The position numbers were made by a program, and so were the translations under genes. Shown here in pieces: positions 1 through 6,786 of a stretch of 14,716 bases of DNA (position 1 is its first letter; each line of letters opens with the position of its first letter). The notes beneath the pieces were generated by a model that was given only the letters and a program-made list of their open reading frames with translations, had not been told where the DNA came from and ran no database searches. Source of the stretch: an uncultured Oscillospiraceae bacterium (GTDB lineage: Bacteria > Bacillota > Clostridia > Oscillospirales > Oscillospiraceae); contig CAKUJN010000053.1 of the NCBI GenBank assembly GCA_934661735.1, forward strand, positions 1 to 14,716, given 5' to 3'.

Positions 1-914
1 AGCTGATGTTCCAGTGCGACTTTGGCCCCACGCAGTTTGCTGCTGTCCGTCAGGCTGTCGCATACCTGCTTGACCGCGAAGAGTTCTGTGCCACCTTCAC
101 CGGCGGCTACGGCTCCGTCGTCAACGGCCCGTACTCCACCGCACAGTGGATGTATCAGGAATCCGAAGAGCTGTTCAACGAGAAGCTCAACAACTACGCA
201 TACGATCCCGCCAAGGCAGTCGAGGTTCTCGAGGCTGACGGCTGGACCCTGGATGAAAACGGCAACGAGTACTCCGGCACCGGCGTCCGCTATAAGGAAG
301 TCACCGCTGAAGAGGCTGGCGACTACGGTCTGAACGTCACTCTGGCTGACGGCCGCATCCTGATGCCGCTGCACATCATGTGGGCCTCCTCCGAGGGCAA
401 CTCCGTCTCCGACCTGCTGGCTACGATGCTGGCCAACGGCAAGCAGACGGCTGACACCGGCATGGTCATCGAGCAGGTCACCATGACCTTCTCCGAGCTG
501 CTGAACTGGATGTACCGTGACACCTCCGTCGGCGATCAGTACGGCGTGAGAACCTACGGCATGTACAACCTGGCCACCGGCTTCGCCGATGTCTATGACT
601 ACGCTTACAACTACGCTTCCGATCCCGAGTCCGACTATGTCAAGATGGGCTACAACACCAACTTCATCTTCGACAAGGAGCTCGACGATCTGTCCATGGA
701 CATGGTCTACAAGGCAGCACCCGGCGACGACGCTACGTTCCTGGATTACTTCCAGAAGTTCATCATCCGCTTCAACGAGCTGGCTGTTGAGCTGCCGCTG
801 TACTGCAACGACTATCACACCTTCTTCCCGTCCTGGCTGAAGGACTACAACGAGTCCAGCCTTTGGGACTTCCAGAAGGCTATCGTCTACGCTTCCATCG
901 AGGGCGCAGAATAA
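1..914 (+). CDS. Peptide-type ABC transporter substrate-binding protein, family 5 (C-terminal part, cut by window edge)
   Basis: This is the C-terminal ~303 residues of an extracytoplasmic solute-binding protein of the OppA/DppA (SBP_bac_5) family, which captures peptides or similar solutes and hands them to the permease. The reading frame is open to the left edge, so the signal peptide and N-terminal lobe lie outside the window. The ATG at 6 is internal. The fragment opens with the family-typical stretch 'AVRQAVAYLLDREEF', followed by the 'YDPAKAVEVLEADGW' helix that in this family precedes the second half of the ligand lobe. The C-terminus has the usual 'ELPLYCNDYHTFF' type segment. The oppBCDF genes follow on the same strand after a 175-base gap containing a GC-rich hairpin. 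Family assignment is firm; the ligand (oligopeptide, dipeptide or other) cannot be read from the sequence. Confidence 0.9.
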   Translation, partial: LMFQCDFGPTQFAAVRQAVAYLLDREEFCATFTGGYGSVVNGPYSTAQWMYQESEELFNEKLNNYAYDPAKAVEVLEADGWTLDENGNEYSGTGVRYKEVTAEEAGDYGLNVTLADGRILMPLHIMWASSEGNSVSDLLATMLANGKQTADTGMVIEQVTMTFSELLNWMYRDTSVGDQYGVRTYGMYNLATGFADVYDYAYNYASDPESDYVKMGYNTNFIFDKELDDLSMDMVYKAAPGDDATFLDYFQKFIIRFNELAVELPLYCNDYHTFFPSWLKDYNESSLWDFQKAIVYASIEGAE

Positions 915-937
915 TAGCGATCTTCCCCAGATTTCCG

Positions 938-966
938 GCGACGGGGCGGCATTTCCGCCCCGTCGC
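938..966 (+). terminator. Intercistronic GC-rich hairpin between binding protein and oppB (attenuator or mRNA-stabilising stem)
   Basis: A perfect 12-bp stem (GCGACGGGGCGG, 938-949, with its complement at 955-966) has a 5-base loop and lies 23 bases after the binding-protein stop codon. No T-tract follows at once; a T-rich run comes only at about 982-994. That makes it a poor full terminator and a better candidate for partial termination or for 3'-end protection of the binding-protein mRNA. Such a stem is commonly invoked to keep the binding protein in excess over its permease. Its role here is inferred. Confidence 0.55.
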
Positions 967-1074
967 TTCCGGTATCTCCGGATTTTCTTTTTTGATTTAG
1001 CGAGCAACACCATTTAACGAGGAAAAATTTACCCGCAGGGTTTCATATACAGCTACAAAGATATTACGAGAGAA

Positions 1075-1081
1075 AAGGAGG
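1075..1081 (+). promoter_or_regulatory. Ribosome binding site that decides the oppB start
   Basis: AAGGAGG lies 8 bases before the ATG at 1090 but only 2 bases before the in-frame GTG at 1084. The spacing favours ATG 1090 as the true start. Confidence 0.8.
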
Positions 1082-1089
1082 GTGTGCGG

Positions 1090-2106
1090 ATGACCAAATA
1101 TGTACTGAAGCGTCTGCTTTACATGGTAATCGTGTTTCTGCTGGTCTCGCTTCTGATGTATTCCATCTACAACCTGATCCCTACCGATCCTGCGCGTGCG
1201 CAGCTCGAACCGATGAAAACGACCCTCAAGCCGAATGAGTATGAGGAACGCTATCAGATCCTGCGTGAGCAGATGGGTCTAAACGATCCGCTGATTATCC
1301 GGTATCTGCGCTGGATCGGTTTCTGGCCAGACGTCAGCGGCGAATTCAACGGCATGCTTCAGGGTAACTTCGGCTACTCGCAGATTTATAAAACCAGTGT
1401 CAGAAACGTGCTTCCGCCGCGTATGCTGAATACCATTTACATCAATATCTTCTCCACGCTGGTGGCGCTTGCCGTCACGATTCCGCTGGGCATCTACTGC
1501 GCCGTGCACAAGCGCGGCAAGGTGGACAGCGTTGTGCAGGTCCTTTCCATCATCGGCTATTCCATTCCGGTGTACATCATCGCGCTGATTTTCATCTGGC
1601 TGTTCGCGGTTACGCTGGGCTGGCTGCCGGTATTCGGCATGCAGACGCCAGGCAGTAATTTTGTCGGCTTCCGCGCATTTCTGGATAAGGTCTACTACAT
1701 GACGCTGCCGGTGCTGGTCATGACGGTCGGCTCGCTTGGCGGCATGACGCGCTACGTCCGCGCGGCCATGATTGAAGCGCTCGGCATGGACTGCATCCGC
1801 ACCGCGCGCGCCAAGGGCCTGCGCGAAAAGGTCGTCATCTACTCCCACGCGTGGAGAAACGCGCTGCTGCCGGTCATCACGGTTCTGATCGGCTGGTTCA
1901 TCAGTATTTTCTCCGGTTCCCTGATTATTGAAAAGATGTTTGCCCTCAACGGCATGGGCCAGCTTTACTATCAGGGACTTATGAACAACGACTTTGAGCT
2001 GGCGCTGGCGATTCAGATGTTCTACGTTCTGATCGCGCTGGTCGGCCAGCTGATCACGGACCTCAGCTACGGTCTGGTTGACCCGCGCGTCCGTGTCAAC
2101 AAATAA
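1090..2106 (+). CDS. oppB: Oligopeptide/dipeptide ABC transporter permease, OppB/DppB type
   Basis: This 338-aa integral membrane protein forms one half of the translocation channel of a peptide importer. The start is the ATG at 1090, chosen because AAGGAGG at 1075-1081 is ideally spaced. Residues 1-10 read MTKYVLKRLL, the classic OppB opening, and run into membrane helix 1 (about 9-29). After an extracytoplasmic loop of about 85 residues, further helices appear at about 115-138, 153-176, 203-218, 258-280 and 305-328. The cytoplasmic EAA loop that docks on the ATPase is at about 234-263 (centred on RTARAKGLREKVV). The C-terminus 'DPRVRVNK' matches the family's usual DPR ending. Length and topology are normal, unlike its partner OppC. 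It is followed after 13 bases by oppC. The substrate cannot be determined from sequence. Confidence 0.93.
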   Translation: MTKYVLKRLLYMVIVFLLVSLLMYSIYNLIPTDPARAQLEPMKTTLKPNEYEERYQILREQMGLNDPLIIRYLRWIGFWPDVSGEFNGMLQGNFGYSQIYKTSVRNVLPPRMLNTIYINIFSTLVALAVTIPLGIYCAVHKRGKVDSVVQVLSIIGYSIPVYIIALIFIWLFAVTLGWLPVFGMQTPGSNFVGFRAFLDKVYYMTLPVLVMTVGSLGGMTRYVRAAMIEALGMDCIRTARAKGLREKVVIYSHAWRNALLPVITVLIGWFISIFSGSLIIEKMFALNGMGQLYYQGLMNNDFELALAIQMFYVLIALVGQLITDLSYGLVDPRVRVNK

Positions 2107-2119
2107 GGGGGGCAGAGAT

Positions 2120-3949
2120 ATGGAAAAGAAGAAAAAGTCGACCCTCCTTACCCGCCTGTTCGGCAACCGCAACAAGGTTACCGACTTCATGACCGAGGAG
2201 CAGATGCAGAGCCCCGGCCGCCTCATCGCCAAGAACTTCCTGCACAACAGGCTTGGCATGTTCGGTCTGATTGTGTTCATCCTGATCTTCCTGTTCGTCA
2301 TGATCGGTCCGTATTTCTCCAAGCTGGACCTGTCCTATCAGGACAACACCCAGCTGAACGTCCCGCCTGGAATGAACATGATGAGCATTCCCGACGGTAT
2401 GAAGAACAAGGTCGCCGATATCTCCCCCGGTACGACTTACGGCGTCGGCGCCGATACCGACGGCAACGTCTATATCTGGGGCTACACCAAAATCACCGAT
2501 ACCATCGACCTGAAGAACATCCCCGAAGAGGTTCTCAATGCCAAAATCGTCAACGTCGCGGCGGGCTATGACCACATCACGGCGCTGGACGAGAACGGTG
2601 CGATCTATGTCTGGGGCAACAAGCGTCTGGGTCAGGACAAGATTCCCGACAAAATCCAGATGGCTGCCGCCTACGGCAAGAATCTCGGCATCAAGCAGAT
2701 CGAGGCCAGCAACCAGTTCTCCGCGGCTGTGACCGAGGACGGCGAGTTGTACCTGTGGGGCAACGACAAGCAGGCCGATATCAAGATCAAGAAGGAATAT
2801 CAGGGCAACATCGAAAAGGTCGCCCTGACCACGCGCGGCTATATCGCCCTGACCAAGGACGGCGCGGCCGTGTATGCGGGCTTCCAGAAGGACAACGCGC
2901 TTGTCCGCGTGCCCGAGGGGCTTGACTCCGGCGTCGTCGACATCGCCGCCTCCAGCAACGCCGTCGCGGCGGTCAAGGAGGACGGAACTGTCGTCGTCTG
3001 GGGCAACTGCACCAACGGAGAAAACAACGTACCCGAATTTGAAAGCAAGCCCGTCGAGCTGTACGGCGGCCGCTATCACTTCACTGCCCTGATGGACGAC
3101 GGCGAGGTCATCTCCTGGGGCGACAACACCCATGGACAGGCCTCCGTGCCCGCCTCCGTCAACGACAAGGAGATTGAGACGGTCTATGCCGGCTTCTATC
3201 AGAACTACGCCATCACCGTCGACGGCGACGTTGAGACGTGGGGCCTGAAGGGCTATGTCTGCGGCACCGACGATCTGGGCCGCGACGTGCTCAACCGCAT
3301 CATCAACGGCGGCAAGGTCACCATGACCGTCGGCGCCATCTCCGTTATCATCGAGCTGATCATCGGCATCATTCTGGGCGGTCTGGCCGGCTATTTCGGC
3401 GGCTGGGTCGACAACCTCATCATGCGTTTCTCCGAGGTCGTCGGCGGTCTGCCGTTCCTGCCGTTCGCCATGATTCTTTCGGCCATCATCGGCACGCGCA
3501 TCACGGTTGAACAGCGTATGTATCTGATCATGGTCGTGCTGGGCGTCCTGTCGTGGCCCGGCATCTGCCACCTGATCCGTGCGCAGATCCTGTCGCAGCG
3601 CGAGCAGGAGTATGTCACCGCCGCCAAGGCGCTGGGCGTGCGTGAGAAAACCATCATTTTCCACCACATCATCCCCAACGTCATGAGCCTGATTCTGGTC
3701 AACGCGACCTTGAGCTTTGCCACCTGTATGCTGACCGAGTCCAGCCTTTCGTTCATGGGCTTCGGCATTTCTCCCCCGACGCCGACATGGGGCAATATGC
3801 TCAACGGCGCAAACGACTCCATCGTCATCCAGCAGTTCTGGTGGCGCTGGGTATTTCCGGCTGCGATTTTCGGCATCTGCACCATCTGCATCAACCTTGT
3901 CGGCGATGCACTGCGCGATGCGGTTGATCCCAAGTCGGCCGAGCGTTAA
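2120..3949 (+). CDS. oppC: ABC peptide transporter permease, OppC/DppC type, with inserted seven-repeat RCC1-like beta-propeller
   Basis: Second channel subunit of the importer, 609 aa, about twice the usual ~300 aa. The start is the ATG at 2120, eight bases after a G-rich run (2107-2112); the open frame upstream overlaps oppB. Residues 1-45 are the usual OppC cytoplasmic N-terminus and helix 1 is at about 46-66. Residues about 97-377 are RCC1/BLIP-II-type repeats: seven 'A-x-x-x-DG-x-V-x-x-WG' cores end at WG 120, 165, 213, (degenerate YAG 252-254), 294, 333 and 374. The permease then resumes exactly at the conserved 'GTDDLGRDV' motif (382-390), with helices from about 400 to 595 and an EAA loop at about 497-520. 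Both halves look intact, so the protein should still be a permease. By topology the propeller faces outside. Its binding target is unknown. Confidence 0.93.
   Translation: MEKKKKSTLLTRLFGNRNKVTDFMTEEQMQSPGRLIAKNFLHNRLGMFGLIVFILIFLFVMIGPYFSKLDLSYQDNTQLNVPPGMNMMSIPDGMKNKVADISPGTTYGVGADTDGNVYIWGYTKITDTIDLKNIPEEVLNAKIVNVAAGYDHITALDENGAIYVWGNKRLGQDKIPDKIQMAAAYGKNLGIKQIEASNQFSAAVTEDGELYLWGNDKQADIKIKKEYQGNIEKVALTTRGYIALTKDGAAVYAGFQKDNALVRVPEGLDSGVVDIAASSNAVAAVKEDGTVVVWGNCTNGENNVPEFESKPVELYGGRYHFTALMDDGEVISWGDNTHGQASVPASVNDKEIETVYAGFYQNYAITVDGDVETWGLKGYVCGTDDLGRDVLNRIINGGKVTMTVGAISVIIELIIGIILGGLAGYFGGWVDNLIMRFSEVVGGLPFLPFAMILSAIIGTRITVEQRMYLIMVVLGVLSWPGICHLIRAQILSQREQEYVTAAKALGVREKTIIFHHIIPNVMSLILVNATLSFATCMLTESSLSFMGFGISPPTPTWGNMLNGANDSIVIQQFWWRWVFPAAIFGICTICINLVGDALRDAVDPKSAER
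2408..3250 (+). other. RCC1/BLIP-II-like beta-propeller domain inserted in OppC
   Basis: Codes for OppC residues 97-377. Seven tandem units have WG-to-WG distances of 45, 48, 40, 41, 39 and 41 residues, matching the roughly 40-residue blade of bacterial RCC1-like propellers such as BLIP-II. Typical unit signatures include 'VAAGYDHITALDENG' and 'GDNTHGQASVPASV'. Seven is the number needed to close an RCC1-type propeller. The reading frame continues through both borders and base composition resembles the surrounding gene, so it is a settled domain rather than a recent disruption. Confidence 0.88.
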
Positions 3950-3961
3950 GGAGGGGTTGTT

Positions 3962-4951
3962 GTGGCATTACTTGAACTGAAAAATCTGAAAACATTTTTC
4001 CAGACCAAGCGCGGCACCGTCAAGGCCGTCAACGGCGTCAGCTATTCGCTGGACGCGGGCAAGGTCCTGGGCGTCGTCGGCGAGTCCGGCTCCGGCAAGA
4101 GCGTCTCCGCAATGAGCATCCTGCGTCTGCTGGACGGAAACGGCTATATCGACTCGGGCGAAATCCTGTTCCATGGTCAGGATCTGACGAAGCTGTCCAT
4201 CAGCGAAATGTACAAGATCCGCGGCAATGAAATCTCCGTCATTTTCCAGGAGCCGATGACCAGCCTGAATCCGGTCTTTACTGTCAGCCGCCAGATCTCC
4301 GAGCCGCTGATGATCCATCAGGGTATGAACAAGAAGGAGGCCGCGGAAAAGGCCATCCAGCTTCTGTCCGACGTCAAGATTCCGAATCCGGAGGTCGTTG
4401 CAAAGCAGTATCCGCACCAGCTGTCCGGCGGTATGCGGCAGCGCGTCATGATTGCCATGGCGCTGGCCTGCCGGCCGAAGCTGCTGATTGCGGACGAGCC
4501 GACCACGGCGCTGGACGTGACGATTCAGGCGCAGATTCTGAAGCTGATGAACGAGCTGCGCGAAAAGAACGGCACGGCCGTGCTGTTCATCACGCACGAC
4601 CTCGGCGTTATCAACCAGATGGCCGACAACGTCGCCGTTATGTACTGCGGTCAGGTCGTCGAGTACGCGCCGGCTGAGACCATCTTCCACAAGAGTGTCT
4701 ATTCCCATCCCTACACCGAGGGCCTGATGCTCTCAATCCCCCGTCTGGATACGCCCAGCGACGAACGGCTTGAGGCAATTCCAGGTGCTGTCCCGCATCC
4801 GCTGGATCTGCCGAAGGGCTGCAAATTCGCCCCGCGCTGCAAGTACGCAACCGAGCGCTGCAAGGAAGAGGAGCCGGAGCTGATTCATGTCTCCGACACC
4901 CAGCAGGTTCGCTGCTTCTACGCGAAGAAGGAGGACAGACATGCAGAATAA
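3962..4951 (+). CDS. oppD: Oligopeptide ABC transporter ATP-binding protein, OppD/DppD type
   Basis: One of the two ATPases powering the importer, at the cytoplasmic face, 329 aa, normal length. It starts with GTG at 3962; AAGGAGG (3948-3954) overlaps the oppC stop codon and sits 7 bases upstream. Walker A is GESGSGKS (40-47), the Q-loop IFQEP (94-98), the ABC signature LSGGMRQRV (154-162), Walker B LLIADEP (174-180) and the switch histidine H212. The C-terminal oligo_HPY domain carries four spaced cysteines (C287, C293, C300, C318). In this family such a set has been reported to bind an iron-sulfur cluster in a mycobacterial Opp structure; whether it does so here is inferred. The end overlaps oppF by 11 bases, indicating translational coupling. 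Confidence 0.95.
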   Translation: MALLELKNLKTFFQTKRGTVKAVNGVSYSLDAGKVLGVVGESGSGKSVSAMSILRLLDGNGYIDSGEILFHGQDLTKLSISEMYKIRGNEISVIFQEPMTSLNPVFTVSRQISEPLMIHQGMNKKEAAEKAIQLLSDVKIPNPEVVAKQYPHQLSGGMRQRVMIAMALACRPKLLIADEPTTALDVTIQAQILKLMNELREKNGTAVLFITHDLGVINQMADNVAVMYCGQVVEYAPAETIFHKSVYSHPYTEGLMLSIPRLDTPSDERLEAIPGAVPHPLDLPKGCKFAPRCKYATERCKEEEPELIHVSDTQQVRCFYAKKEDRHAE

Positions 4952-6476
4952 AGAGAAAAAGGTCCTGCTTCGCATCAGCAATCTGAAGCAGTACTTCCCC
5001 CTGAAGGGCGGACGCTTTGTCAAGGCAAACGACGGCATTTCTCTGGATATTTACGAGGGCGAGACGTTCGGCCTGGTCGGCGAGTCCGGCTGCGGTAAGT
5101 CGACGCTCGGCCGCACCATCCTCCAGCTGTATCACCAGACCTACGGCCGCACCATGTATTACGGCCGGTCGCTGGACGATCTGGCGCCGAAATACGTCAC
5201 CGAGACGGTAAAGCACCTGAAAAAGCGCCGCATCAAGCTCCGCGAGCTGGAGGAAAAGCGCGACAAGCTCGAAGCAGAGTATGCGAAGCTCTCTGAAAAG
5301 GAGCAGTATGCGAAGCACGGCGAGCTGGACACGGCCCGCAAGCTGGCCGAGGACGCGCTGCTGGATATCACAAAGATTGTCGGCGGCTTCCTCGTCGTAG
5401 AGGATCTGGATCCCGTCATCGCCATCTACAGCAAGGGCTACGGCATTGCGCGCAAGCTCTCCGCCATGGAGGAAAAGCGCCAGAGCCTTCAGGTCGACGT
5501 GGACGACGCGGAATACGCGAAGAAAACCGCCGAAAATGAGGGAAAGTCCTTCAAGCCCGAGCAGCTGGAAAAGGCGCAGGCCAGGCTGAAGCAGTGCGAC
5601 GATACCATCGCAGATCTGCGCGGACAGCTTGCCGCCGTCAGCGCGGAGATCGAGAAGATGCGCGAGCCCTATGCCAACGATCCCGAGTTCCAGAAGTATG
5701 AAGCCTACCGCGACGACGGCATCGACCTTGCGCGTCTGAATTATGACGAGATGCGCCGCCTGCGCCGCGACATGCAGCTGATTTTCCAGGACCCGTATTC
5801 CTCACTGAACCCGCGCATGAGCGTCGGCCAGATCATCAGCGAGGGCATGCAGGCGCACAACATGATCAAGAAAGAGGACGCCCGCATGCAGGAGATGGTC
5901 CTGAAGATCATGGACGAGTGCGGCCTTGCGCCCTACTTCCTGCACCGCTTCCCGCATCAGTTCTCCGGCGGCCAGCGTCAGCGTATCGGCATTGCCCGCG
6001 CGCTGGCGACCGACCCGAAGTTCGTCGTGTGCGACGAAGCTGTTTCGGCGCTGGACGTTTCGATTCAGGCGCAGATCATCAATCTGCTGCTGGATCTGAA
6101 AGAGCGCGAGAATCTGACCTATATGTTCATCACGCACGACCTGAGCGTCGTTAAGTACATCTCCGACCGCGTCGGCGTCATGTACCTCGGCTCGATGGTC
6201 GAGCTGGCGGACTCCGACGAGATTTTCCATCATCCCATCCATCCATACACCGAGGCGCTGCTCAACGCGATTCCGACGACGGATACCGTCGGCGCAAAGG
6301 AGCTGTCTATTCTGGAGGGCGACATCCCCAGCCCCGTCAACCCGCCGAAGGGCTGCAAGTTCCACACGCGCTGCAAGTACTGCACGGAGATCTGCACGCA
6401 GGTCGTTCCGGAGTGGGAAGAGGTTCGCCAGAACCATTTCGTCGCCTGCCATCATAAGCTCAAGGTTGAGGAGTAA
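4941..6476 (+). CDS. oppF: Oligopeptide ABC transporter ATP-binding protein, OppF/DppF type, with large coiled-coil insertion
   Basis: Second ATPase of the importer, 511 aa against the usual ~310-330. The ATG at 4941 has AAGGAGG (4928-4934) six bases upstream, inside the end of oppD. Walker A is GESGCGKS (47-54). The chain then departs from the family at about residue 75-80 and returns at about 258 (DDGIDLARLNYDEMRRLRRD), just before the Q-loop IFQDP (281-285). The ~180 residues between are rich in Lys, Glu, Leu and Ala with heptad-like spacing at about 88-140 and 170-243, suggesting an antiparallel coiled-coil arm. The rest is canonical: signature FSGGQRQRI (341-349), Walker B FVVCDE (361-366), switch H399, and C-terminal cysteines C472, C478, C485 and C503 plus an extra C481. 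All catalytic motifs are present, so it should be an active ATPase. Confidence 0.94.
   Translation: MQNKEKKVLLRISNLKQYFPLKGGRFVKANDGISLDIYEGETFGLVGESGCGKSTLGRTILQLYHQTYGRTMYYGRSLDDLAPKYVTETVKHLKKRRIKLRELEEKRDKLEAEYAKLSEKEQYAKHGELDTARKLAEDALLDITKIVGGFLVVEDLDPVIAIYSKGYGIARKLSAMEEKRQSLQVDVDDAEYAKKTAENEGKSFKPEQLEKAQARLKQCDDTIADLRGQLAAVSAEIEKMREPYANDPEFQKYEAYRDDGIDLARLNYDEMRRLRRDMQLIFQDPYSSLNPRMSVGQIISEGMQAHNMIKKEDARMQEMVLKIMDECGLAPYFLHRFPHQFSGGQRQRIGIARALATDPKFVVCDEAVSALDVSIQAQIINLLLDLKERENLTYMFITHDLSVVKYISDRVGVMYLGSMVELADSDEIFHHPIHPYTEALLNAIPTTDTVGAKELSILEGDIPSPVNPPKGCKFHTRCKYCTEICTQVVPEWEEVRQNHFVACHHKLKVEE
5166..5711 (+). other. Coiled-coil insertion in OppF between Walker A and Q-loop
   Basis: Codes for about residues 76-257 of OppF. 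Ordinary OppF proteins have only about 15-20 residues between the beta-strand after Walker A and the Q-loop. Here two highly charged helical stretches flank a more hydrophobic middle (about 141-168, around IVGGFLVVEDLDPVIAIY), the layout expected for a two-helix arm with a small tip. Borders are estimated by eye and may shift by 5-10 residues. Confidence 0.75.
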
Positions 6477-6481
6477 GTTCT

Positions 6482-6700
6482 ATGCTGTTTCAGAGAAAGG
6501 TTGACCGCGCGATGCGCCTCCAGCAGGAGCAGAACGAGGCCGCAGAGCGCGAAAAGCTGACGCGCGACGAGGATAGAGAGTCCTTGAGCAGAAAGGACAG
6601 ACTGGCCATGATCCTTTCGGCGTGGCTGGTGATTCTGCCTGTGGCGATTGTGGTGCTGCTGGTGATCGCGTTCGGTTCCTATTTTCTGTTCTTCCATTGA
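6482..6700 (+). CDS. Small single-span membrane protein at end of opp operon
   Basis: This 72-aa protein belongs to no family I recognise. Residues 1-42 are strongly charged and Gln/Glu/Arg-rich (probably helical, cytoplasmic). Residues about 43-69 form one hydrophobic segment (ILSAWLVILPVAIVVLLVIA and onward), ending in SYFLFFH. A GAGGAG ribosome binding site (6468-6473) lies 8 bases before the ATG, within the end of oppF. The start is 5 bases after the oppF stop and the operon terminator follows within 20 bases, so it is co-transcribed with the transporter. The opposite-strand frames here show no domain. It could be an accessory or assembly subunit of the transporter; that is inference from position only. 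Confidence 0.72.
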   Translation: MLFQRKVDRAMRLQQEQNEAAEREKLTRDEDRESLSRKDRLAMILSAWLVILPVAIVVLLVIAFGSYFLFFH

Positions 6701-6716
6701 GCAAACATGTTGTGAT

Positions 6717-6748
6717 AAAACCGCCTGCCGGCCGGCAGGCGGTTTTTT
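6717..6748 (+). terminator. Rho-independent terminator of the opp operon
   Basis: A perfect 22-base GC palindrome (6721-6742, half-site CCGCCTGCCGG) is preceded by AAAA and followed by six T residues (6743-6748). It lies 17 bases after the stop of the small membrane protein gene. The flanking A and T runs could let it act in both directions, but no - strand gene ends near it. Confidence 0.92.
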
Positions 6749-6786
6749 CTGCTTGCGCCGGAGGCACAGCCGTTGCTTTGCAGATG

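Noticed and set aside
2408..3250. Idea that the RCC1 segment is a separate gene or misassembly
   Set aside because: The frame is continuous across both junctions, there are no internal ribosome sites or stops, and the permease motif resumes at the expected place.
2096..3667. Long - strand open frame (523 codons) opposite oppC
   Set aside because: It is antisense to a well-supported gene; its protein is a low-complexity Asp/Val/Gly/His-rich mirror of the GC-rich codons, with no domain.
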